In this document: positions 57,570 through 64,000 of the stretch, piece after piece
How positions within the stretch are numbered: the stretch's first letter is position 1
How the letters are laid out: every line of letters starts with the position of its first letter
Source of the DNA: Prochlorococcus sp. AG-424-P18
GTDB taxonomy: Bacteria > Cyanobacteriota > Cyanobacteriia > PCC-6307 > Cyanobiaceae
Direction: 5' to 3'
Assembly: GCA_003213235.1 (NCBI GenBank)
Contig: QCNJ01000002.1
Span: forward strand, 62,001-126,000
Length of the DNA stretch: 64,000 nt
Position numbers and translations under genes: made by a program
The notes under the pieces: model-generated
The model's database searches: none
Told to the model about the DNA's origin: nothing
The model's input: the letters and a program-made list of their open reading frames with translations, nothing else

Positions 57570-58363
57570 ACTTTATTAATATCTGGTAAATAGACATCAG
57601 ATACTTTAGTTATATTGTTATCAACCTTAAATTCAACAATTTTTCCAATAACGATAATTGATGGAGCTAAAAATTCTTTATCTTTGATTTTACCTGGTAG
57701 ATTATCTAATTTCTCTATCAAACATTTTTGATTTTTTAAAGTAGCTTCTTGAATGACAGCGCATTTAGTACTCCTATCTAAACCACCTAGAATTAATTCT
57801 TCCACAATAAATTCAATATTTTTTATACCCATAAAAATTACTAAGCTATCTGATGATTGAGCTAAATCTCTCCAATTCACTGTCTTTTTTCCCTTATCTA
57901 CATGCTCATGTCCAGTCACAAAAGTTACGGAACTCGCAGCATCTCTATGGGTTAGTGGAATACCAAAATATGTTGGGGCAGCTATCCCAGAAGTAATACC
58001 AGGAACGATTTCAACTGAAATTCCATTTTTTTCTAAAATCGATACCTCTTCACCACCTCTAGAAAAAATGAACGGATCTCCCCCTTTAAGCCTTACAACA
58101 TTTTTGCCTTCTTTTGCTAATTTCAAAATAAGATCATTAGTTTCAGCCTGAGGTACAGAACACTTCCCAGCTCTTTTACCTACATGGAAAATTTCTGTAT
58201 TTTTTCCTGCCTCTTTTGTTATTTCATCCGGGATTAAAGCATCATGAACTAATGCATCACAATTTTTTATTAGGCGCAAAGCTTTAAGAGTCAAAAGCTC
58301 AGGGTCACCTGGACCTGCTCCAACTAAATAAACTATGCCGGGCACAATAATCTCCATTAACAA
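57542..58363 (-). CDS. cobA: Uroporphyrinogen-III C-methyltransferase
   Basis: CobA (SUMT) methylates uroporphyrinogen III at C2 and C7 to precorrin-2, the branch point toward siroheme and cobalamin. The 273-residue protein has VYLVGAGPGDPELLTLKA (11-28), VRLKGGDPFIFSRGGEE, GITSGIAAPTYFGIPLTHRD and TFVTGHEHVDKG, all family hallmarks. The start could be 58363 or the in-frame ATG at 58357. It is divergent from the MFS gene with only 24 bases between, and convergent with pabC with a 28-base overlap. It supplies the pathway that cobH (4 kb) serves later. Confidence 0.95.
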   Translation of the reverse strand: MLMEIIVPGIVYLVGAGPGDPELLTLKALRLIKNCDALVHDALIPDEITKEAGKNTEIFHVGKRAGKCSVPQAETNDLILKLAKEGKNVVRLKGGDPFIFSRGGEEVSILEKNGISVEIVPGITSGIAAPTYFGIPLTHRDAASSVTFVTGHEHVDKGKKTVNWRDLAQSSDSLVIFMGIKNIEFIVEELILGGLDRSTKCAVIQEATLKNQKCLIEKLDNLPGKIKDKEFLAPSIIVIGKIVEFKVDNNITKVSDVYLPDINKVQLYNKSQK

Positions 58364-58387
58364 GTATGGTAGTAAAAGTTAATCGCA

Positions 58388-59671
58388 ATGAAGGTAAATA
58401 TTGTGAAAGAAAGTTTATTAAATCCAAATAAAAAATTTACTCTCCTTAGTGCGTTTATAACTCTTTTAAATGATCGTTTAAGTGAAAGTATACTGTTACC
58501 CATATTACCCTCTTTTGTTTTACTTTTTGACTCTAAAGCAAGTACATATGGTTTATTATCATGCACTTACCAATTAGCTCAATTTACAGCTTCTCCTTTT
58601 ATAGGAATTATGAGTGATAGATATGGAAGAAGACCTGTCACTCTTTTTTGTATTACAGGCTCAATAATTGGAATATCCATATTATCTTTTACTGTTCTTT
58701 TTAATTGGTCAAATTCAATAGCCTCTATACCATTATTTTTATTATTCTTAGCGAGACTAATTGACGGCTTAAGCGGAGGAACTGCAGCCACAGCAACAAC
58801 CATTCTTGCAGATGTTTCAAGCCCTGAAAAAAGAGCAAAAACATTTGGTCTTATTGGAGTAGCTTTTGGTTTAAGTTTTTTCTTAGGTAATATTTTCGTT
58901 GTAATATTTGCAAAAAATACAGATAATAACTTTATCATCCCAGTTTTAATAGCATCAATTATTCCAATAATAAATTTTCTTCTAGTTTTCTTTTACTTGC
59001 CAGAAACAAAACCTAAGAGTGACACTAATAAACCAAAAACTATTGTTAAAAACCCTTTGAAAGAACTTTTTACAGTTTTCAAAGAAGAAAAAATTAAAAA
59101 GTTATCATTAGCTTTTTTTATTTACTTTATTGCTTTTACTGGATTGACAAATATCCTTATATTTTTCCTTCAAGAATCTTTAAACTGGACGACCAAAGCA
59201 TCAAGTGGAACTCTTGTTGTAGTTGGAATCATTGCAATTATCGTTCAAGGAGGTCTAATTGGGCCTTTGGTAAAGCAATTTGGCGAAATGCGATTAACAC
59301 TTATCGGATCAGGCTTCATTCTTGTGGCATGTTCTCTTTTAATAACTGCTCCAAAAGAAAATGCGACAATTAATATTTATTCAGCTGTTTCATTTTTAGC
59401 CGTTGGGGCAGGGTTAATTACACCTACCTTAAGAGCACTAATATCAAAGAAATTAGACGTTGATAAACAAGGATCAATTTTAAGTAATCTTCAAGGTCTA
59501 CAAAGTCTTGGAGGAGTTTTAGGAATTGCAATGGCAGGAAGGGTTTATGATAGTTTTGGTCCTAAATCACCTTTTATAGCTGGTTCCGTTATATTACTTT
59601 TCATGATATACCTTATTGCAGAGGGTAAAAGTAACAATTCTTTTAACAATCAAAAATCAAAAGTTTTTTAA
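58388..59671 (+). CDS. Major facilitator superfamily transporter
   Basis: This is a 427-residue inner-membrane transporter with about 12 hydrophobic segments in two halves. The MFS motif A appears after helix 2 as GIMSDRYGRRPVTLF, and LFLARLIDGLSGG (motif B-like) and SSPEKRAKTFGLIGVAFGLS fit drug/H+ antiporter-like members such as TetA relatives. The substrate cannot be deduced. A GTG at 58403 is an alternative start. The stop overlaps the ppk ATG by one base, suggesting co-transcription with polyphosphate kinase. Confidence 0.87.
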   Translation: MKVNIVKESLLNPNKKFTLLSAFITLLNDRLSESILLPILPSFVLLFDSKASTYGLLSCTYQLAQFTASPFIGIMSDRYGRRPVTLFCITGSIIGISILSFTVLFNWSNSIASIPLFLLFLARLIDGLSGGTAATATTILADVSSPEKRAKTFGLIGVAFGLSFFLGNIFVVIFAKNTDNNFIIPVLIASIIPIINFLLVFFYLPETKPKSDTNKPKTIVKNPLKELFTVFKEEKIKKLSLAFFIYFIAFTGLTNILIFFLQESLNWTTKASSGTLVVVGIIAIIVQGGLIGPLVKQFGEMRLTLIGSGFILVACSLLITAPKENATINIYSAVSFLAVGAGLITPTLRALISKKLDVDKQGSILSNLQGLQSLGGVLGIAMAGRVYDSFGPKSPFIAGSVILLFMIYLIAEGKSNNSFNNQKSKVF

Positions 59672-61749
59672 TGAAAAGCCAGGCTGATGTTTTTATTAAT
59701 AGAGAATTAAGTTGGATTGAATTCAATAAAAGAGTACTACTTACTGGTATGGAAAAGGATTACAAAATCCTAGATAAAGTAAAATTTTGTTCAATTTTTA
59801 GTAATAATCTAGATGAATTTTTTATGGTAAGGGTAGCTTCATTAAAAGCTCAAGTTGAAGCAGGTATTACTAAAAAAAGTGTTGATGGACTTAACCCTAA
59901 AGAGCAATTAACAAAAATCAATAAAGAAGTTAAAAATTTAACTACTCTTCAAGAAAACTATGTAAATAATGAATTAAAAAATGAATTAAAAAAGCAAGGT
60001 GTAATTTTAAAAAAATATAAGGATTTAACTGAAAATCAAAAAAATTGGTGCAATAACTATTTTACTTCATCTGTATTTCCTTTATTAACTCCATTAGTTG
60101 TTGACCAAGCACATCCATTCCCATTTATTAGTAATTTAAGTCTAAATTTAGCAGCTTTAATAAAGGATGGGGAAGATTCTAAAAATCAGTTTGTCAGAGT
60201 AAAAATACCAACAAAAAATATAAACCGATTTATACAGATTCCCAATGAAATTATTGATCTTAGTGGTGAGAGTACTCACGTTTTTATAAGTGTTGAAGAT
60301 TTAATTGGAAATAATATAAATACTTTATTTAACGGAATGGAATGTATAAATTACTCTTTTTTTAGAGTGACAAGAGATGCAGATTTAGAATTAAAAGAAC
60401 TTGAAGCTGATGATCTACTTTTAGCGGTTGAACAAAGTTTGCAAAAGAGAAGATTAGGTGGAGACGTAGTTAGATTAGAAGTGGAGTCGGATATGCCAGA
60501 AAATATCCTAAAATTACTTATTGAAAGTATCTCAATACAAAAAGAATATATATATTTTTGCAAAAGTTTATTAGGCCTTGATGATTTAAATCAATTAACA
60601 AAAATTGATAGAGATGATTTAAAAGAAAATTTGCTAATTGGGAAAACTCACCCTCTATTAAAAAATTTAGATTTGCCTTTAAACAAAAACCTCAATTCTA
60701 TTTTCAAAATATTAAGGAAAAAAAATATTTTGCTTCATCATCCCTACGACTTATTTAAAACTTCAGTTGAAGAATTTATAAACAAAGCGGCTGATGATCC
60801 ACTTGTAATGGCTATAAAAATTACTTTATATCGAGTTTCCAAGGACTCGCCTATCATTGAAGCTTTAATGAGAGCTGCAGAAAATGGGAAAGAAGTAATG
60901 ACCCTTGTTGAACTAAAAGCAAGATTTGATGAAGACAATAATATTCAATGGGCAAAACAACTTGAACAAGCTGGAGTTCATGTTGTATATGGAGTCATAG
61001 GATTTAAAACACATACAAAAATAGCATTAATAGTAAGAAAAGAAAAAGGACGATTAAGGAATTATTTCCATATTGGAACTGGAAATTATAACTCTAATTC
61101 TTCAAAGTTTTATACAGATTTAGGATTACTTTCAACTGATCCTGATATTGCATCAGATTTGCTTGAATTATTTAACTTCTTATCAGGTTTTTCAAAACAA
61201 AAAAGTTATCAAAAGTTATTAGTTTCTCCCTCATCGATGAGAGAGAAATTTATATTTCTGATAAAGAGAGAAATCAAAAATGCAGAGGAAGGCAAAAAAG
61301 CCGAAATAATTGCAAAAATGAATTCTTTAGTAGACCCAGAAATAATTCAACTTCTTTATCTAGCTTCAGCCTCAGGTGTAAAAATTAGCCTTATCATAAG
61401 AGGTATTTGTTGTTTATATCCCCAAAGAAAAAATTTAAGTGAAAATATTAAAGTCATAAGCATTATTGGCCATTTTCTTGAGCACTCAAGGATTTTTTGG
61501 TTTTGTAATAACGGAGATAATGAGGTTTTTATTGGGAGTGCAGATTGGATGAGAAGAAACCTTGATAGAAGAATAGAAGCTGTTACTCCGATAGAGGATT
61601 ATGAATTGAAATCTAAAATATACTCACTTTTGCAAACCTATATTAAAGATGATTACTTTTCTTGGATAATGAAGGAAGATGGTTCTTATTCGAAATATGA
61701 ATTAGATTCATCGAATAATCGTTCGCAGATTGACCTCATAGAAAAATAA
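59671..61749 (+). CDS. ppk: Polyphosphate kinase 1
   Basis: Ppk polymerises the gamma-phosphate of ATP into polyphosphate, a phosphorus and energy store. The 692-residue protein opens with FINRELSWIEFNKRVL (8-23). The two catalytic-domain histidines are H448 (FKTHTKIALI) and H467 (YFHIGTGNYN), spaced 19 apart as in the E. coli enzyme, where the first is phosphorylated. RVTRDADLELKE and IGSADWMRRNLDRRIE are further matches. It overlaps the MFS stop by one base. Storage of phosphate fits a phosphorus-poor ocean habitat (inference). Confidence 0.97.
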   Translation: MKSQADVFINRELSWIEFNKRVLLTGMEKDYKILDKVKFCSIFSNNLDEFFMVRVASLKAQVEAGITKKSVDGLNPKEQLTKINKEVKNLTTLQENYVNNELKNELKKQGVILKKYKDLTENQKNWCNNYFTSSVFPLLTPLVVDQAHPFPFISNLSLNLAALIKDGEDSKNQFVRVKIPTKNINRFIQIPNEIIDLSGESTHVFISVEDLIGNNINTLFNGMECINYSFFRVTRDADLELKELEADDLLLAVEQSLQKRRLGGDVVRLEVESDMPENILKLLIESISIQKEYIYFCKSLLGLDDLNQLTKIDRDDLKENLLIGKTHPLLKNLDLPLNKNLNSIFKILRKKNILLHHPYDLFKTSVEEFINKAADDPLVMAIKITLYRVSKDSPIIEALMRAAENGKEVMTLVELKARFDEDNNIQWAKQLEQAGVHVVYGVIGFKTHTKIALIVRKEKGRLRNYFHIGTGNYNSNSSKFYTDLGLLSTDPDIASDLLELFNFLSGFSKQKSYQKLLVSPSSMREKFIFLIKREIKNAEEGKKAEIIAKMNSLVDPEIIQLLYLASASGVKISLIIRGICCLYPQRKNLSENIKVISIIGHFLEHSRIFWFCNNGDNEVFIGSADWMRRNLDRRIEAVTPIEDYELKSKIYSLLQTYIKDDYFSWIMKEDGSYSKYELDSSNNRSQIDLIEK

Positions 61750-61957
61750 AATTAATATTGATTTTTACAACATTTAAAAAAAAACTTAAAATTTTAAATT
61801 TTTTTTAATTTTTGTAAAATCCACTCATATCAAGAGATTTCAAGAAATAAGCATTAAACAAAAATTTTTTGTCTTTAAAATTTCAACGTAAAAGTAGTTT
61901 TTATTTCAATTTCAGTGCTAGCTTTTTAAAAAATCCATTATTTAGGAGGCCAGGGTG
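61750..61957 (+). promoter_or_regulatory. Leader region of the group 2 sigma factor gene
   Basis: This is the longest spacer in the window, about 205 bases and extremely AT-rich. TTAAAATTTTAA followed by T-rich sequence near 61787-61815 may be a weak terminator for ppk. AGGAGG at 61944-61949 is a perfect Shine-Dalgarno sequence eight bases before the ATG at 61958. A GTG at 61955 has only five bases of spacing. No gene longer than a few codons is seen. Confidence 0.45.
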
Positions 61958-62977
61958 ATGGGGATCCCTCTGGAATCTGCGAAAAGCTCTTCAGATAAAA
62001 ATTTTGATGAGCCAAGATTACCAAACACTGCGGGCAAATCTCGCAAATTAAAATCCAGTCTTACGACTAAACAAAGCCAAAAAAAATCTGGCAGACTAGC
62101 TTCAGATTCTATTGGCCATTACTTAAGTAGCATTGGTAGAGTTCCTCTTTTGACTCCAGCAGAGGAAATAGAGTTAGCTCATCATGTTCAAAACATGAAA
62201 AAGTTAATAGAAATTCCTGAAACTGATAGAACCCAACGCAATCTTTATCAAATTAAGATTGGCAAAAGAGCAAGAGATAGAATGATGGCAGCTAATCTAA
62301 GGCTCGTTGTCTCAGTTGCAAAAAAATACCAAAACCAAGGGCTTGAATTATTAGATCTTGTCCAGGAAGGAGCTATTGGGCTTGAAAGAGCCGTAGATAA
62401 ATTTGATCCTGCTATGGGATATAAATTCTCAACTTATGCTTACTGGTGGATTAGACAAGGAATGACGAGGGCAATTGATAACAGTGCTAGAACCATTCGT
62501 TTGCCTATTCACATAAGTGAAAAACTATCCAAAATGAGAAGAGTCTCCAGAGAATTATCGCACAAATTTGGCAGACAACCTACAAGATTGGAAATGGCAA
62601 CTGAGATGGGAATTGATCAAAAAGATTTAGAAGATTTAATTTCTCAAAGTGCTCCTTGCGCCTCCCTAGATGCACATGCAAGAGGGGAAGAAGACAGAAG
62701 TACACTTGGTGAACTCATACCTGATCCAAACTGTGAAGAGCCTATGGAAGGTATGGATAGAACTATTCAAAAAGAGCATTTAGGAACTTGGCTTTCTCAA
62801 TTAAATGAAAGAGAGCAAAAAATCATGAAGCTCAGATTTGGGCTAGATGGTGAAGAACCATTAACACTCGCAGAAATAGGAAGACAAATTAATGTTTCGC
62901 GAGAAAGAGTAAGGCAACTAGAAGCTAAAGCAATATTAAAGCTTCGAGTAATGACAACTCATCAAAAAGCAGCTTAA
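61958..62977 (+). CDS. Group 2 RNA polymerase sigma factor (RpoD-related)
   Basis: This is a non-essential-type sigma70 paralogue of about 339 residues. After a polar N-terminus of about 45 residues comes region 1.2 (DSIGHYLSSIGRVPLLTPAE). Region 2 (ANLRLVVSVAKKYQNQGLEL then LDLVQEGAIGLERAVDKFD and FSTYAYWWIRQGMTRAI) binds the -10 element and core. Region 3 is PIHISEKLSKMRRVSREL, and region 4 has the -35-binding HTH (TLAEIGRQINVSRERVRQLE). It lacks the long region 1.1 of the principal SigA. Such factors in cyanobacteria respond to light, nutrients or the circadian clock; which regulon applies here is unknown. The strong SD supports the start at 61958. Confidence 0.92.
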   Translation: MGIPLESAKSSSDKNFDEPRLPNTAGKSRKLKSSLTTKQSQKKSGRLASDSIGHYLSSIGRVPLLTPAEEIELAHHVQNMKKLIEIPETDRTQRNLYQIKIGKRARDRMMAANLRLVVSVAKKYQNQGLELLDLVQEGAIGLERAVDKFDPAMGYKFSTYAYWWIRQGMTRAIDNSARTIRLPIHISEKLSKMRRVSRELSHKFGRQPTRLEMATEMGIDQKDLEDLISQSAPCASLDAHARGEEDRSTLGELIPDPNCEEPMEGMDRTIQKEHLGTWLSQLNEREQKIMKLRFGLDGEEPLTLAEIGRQINVSRERVRQLEAKAILKLRVMTTHQKAA

Positions 62978-62982
62978 CCAAA

Positions 62983-63624
62983 TTGATAAAATTTACTGTA
63001 ATTTTATTATATTTATTTTTAATTTTTTTAATTTCAATAGTTTTTAAAAAATATAATGGAGATAACAAAGAAATAGTCAGAAAAATAATACATATTGGAA
63101 TAGGTCCTTTAATACCAATCGCTCAATTTTTAAAAATTAATCAAAACTCTGCTCTAATTTTTACGGGAATTGTTTCATTAATGGTTTTCACCAATTACAA
63201 CTATAAATTATTTCCAACAATTGAGGATGTTGAGAGAAAGAGTTATGGGACATTATTTTATTGTCTAAGTTTATTTATTTTGATTTATCTTTTCTGGGAT
63301 AAAGATCCATATGCACTAATTAGTGGATTTTTCATAATGACTTTTGGTGATGGATTAGCTGGATTAATAGGAAAAAGCTTTAACTCAAAGAGTTGGATTT
63401 TTTTTGAACAAAAAAAATCTTTATATGGAACCATAACAATGTTTTTAACAAGTTTGATAGTAGTTTGCTCAATAGGATATTCTCAACAAAATAGTCTAAA
63501 TTTAAATTATTTTACAATAGCTTTTATTGCGACTTTGCTCGAACAATTTAGTATTCTAGGAATAGATAATTTCATTGTTCCAATCTCTTCAGCATTATTT
63601 TTTAATTTTTTAATAACTAGCTAA
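62983..63624 (+). CDS. Phytol/dolichol kinase-like membrane protein
   Basis: This is a polytopic membrane protein of 213 residues with about six to seven hydrophobic segments. KEIVRKIIHIGIGPLIPIA (29-47), MTFGDGLAGLIGKSF and FFEQKKSLYGTITMF match the SEC59/VTE5-type CTP-dependent polyprenol kinase family, which includes the cyanobacterial phytol kinase acting in phytol salvage for tocopherol or chlorophyll. The exact alcohol substrate is not proven. The start is TTG at 62983, five bases after the sigma-factor stop, so the two are likely co-transcribed. The 3' end overlaps the convergent DAHP synthase gene by eight bases. Confidence 0.82.
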   Translation: MIKFTVILLYLFLIFLISIVFKKYNGDNKEIVRKIIHIGIGPLIPIAQFLKINQNSALIFTGIVSLMVFTNYNYKLFPTIEDVERKSYGTLFYCLSLFILIYLFWDKDPYALISGFFIMTFGDGLAGLIGKSFNSKSWIFFEQKKSLYGTITMFLTSLIVVCSIGYSQQNSLNLNYFTIAFIATLLEQFSILGIDNFIVPISSALFFNFLITS

Positions 63625-64000
63625 GTGAATCGTATAAAATAGCGATTAATTCTTTTGTTGTTTCTATATCTATACATGCATCTGTAATGCTTCTGCCAAA
63701 CTGGAGATCTTCTTTTTTTAAAAGTTTTTGATTGCCTTCCTTCAAATGACTTTCAAGCATAACTCCTAAAATATTTTTTTCACCATTACTAATTTGAGAA
63801 GCTACATTTTTTAGCACTTCTGACTGTTTTCGGAAATCTTTATTGGAATTTCCATGACTACAATCAATCATCACTTTATGGGGAAGATTACACTGCCTCA
63901 ATTCTGCTGAAATTCTTTGTACATGATCTCTTTCAAAATTTGGGCCTTTTGAACCGCCCCTTAAAACTATATGTCCATCTGGATTTCCTGTAGTATTAAT
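63617..64000 (-). CDS. 3-deoxy-7-phosphoheptulonate (DAHP) synthase, 3' part
   Basis: This gene enters from the right edge; 127 C-terminal residues are visible. They include INTTGNPDGHIVLRGGSKGP, the family block MIDCSHGNSNKDF, MLESHLKEGNQ and FGRSITDACIDIETT, all characteristic of class I (AroF/G/H-type) DAHP synthases, which start the shikimate pathway from phosphoenolpyruvate and erythrose 4-phosphate. An apparent internal ATG at 63901 is not the start, because the frame and family similarity continue to the window end. The allosteric type cannot be judged without the N-terminus. It feeds chorismate to pabB and the chorismate lyase. Confidence 0.93.
   Translation of the reverse strand: MNTTGNPDGHIVLRGGSKGPNFERDHVQRISAELRQCNLPHKVMIDCSHGNSNKDFRKQSEVLKNVASQISNGEKNILGVMLESHLKEGNQKLLKKEDLQFGRSITDACIDIETTKELIAILYDSLS

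Overview
The window is AT-rich, gene-dense DNA from a marine picocyanobacterium, most likely a high-light-adapted Prochlorococcus. The evidence is a photosystem II gene (psbZ), a Delta-9 acyl-lipid desaturase, sulfolipid synthesis genes (sqdB, sqdX), a chorismate lyase for plastoquinone, cobalamin genes, very short intergenic gaps, frequent 4-bp overlaps and low GC. The strain cannot be fixed from the sequence alone. I see no rRNA, CRISPR array, insertion sequence, integrase or other mobile element, and no gene-free stretch longer than about 210 bases.

Layout. 1-5.5 kb: tRNA-Gly, ribH, psbZ, mutS, cobH, holA. 5.5-15.3 kb: lysC, uvrB, a DUF561 gene, tilS, rnj, dapA, asd. 15.4-20.8 kb: tig-clpP-clpX and dnaX. 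20.8-28.5 kb: a membrane glycosyltransferase, a SpoIID-like protein, rpmI-rplT, a TPR protein, thiG, sqdB-sqdX and a small unknown. 28.6-34 kb: gcvP, gcvH, a PLP lyase and an unknown protein, all on the minus strand. 34-42.8 kb: desC, rplI, dnaB, mnmG, chorismate lyase, an unknown, a SprT-like protease, a membrane-anchored unknown, an ATP-dependent DNA ligase and a 50-codon gene. 42.8-46.7 kb: a TVP38/DedA-type membrane protein, valS, a HesB-like gene and tRNA-Val. 46.8-57.6 kb: a long plus-strand run mazG-speE-speB-gcvT-aspS-pyrG-queE-queC-pabB-pabC. 57.5-64 kb: cobA, an MFS transporter, ppk, a group 2 sigma factor, a phytol/dolichol-kinase-like gene and the 3' part of a DAHP synthase gene.

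How the genes work together. Three successive enzymes of the aspartate family pathway are present (lysC, asd, dapA). The P, H and T proteins of the glycine cleavage system are all here, with gcvT about 16 kb from gcvHP. Replication is represented by the clamp-loader subunits HolA and DnaX and the helicase DnaB, and repair by MutS, UvrB and the extra ligase. Proteostasis is represented by trigger factor, ClpP and ClpX. Polyamine synthesis (speE, speB) and two corrin-pathway enzymes (cobA, cobH) are present. The chorismate branch appears as DAHP synthase, chorismate lyase and PabB/PabC. The queE-queC-pabB-pabC run joins 7-deazaguanine and folate-precursor genes.

The window is mostly core genome. 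The items most worth a second look are a candidate programmed -1 frameshift in dnaX that would give a gamma-sized product, the ATP-dependent DNA ligase with phage-type architecture, an uncharacterised protein divergent from desC, a tRNA-Val that may form the leader of a HesB-like gene, and several extreme convergent overlaps, one with a serine tail on one strand and an arginine tail on the other.
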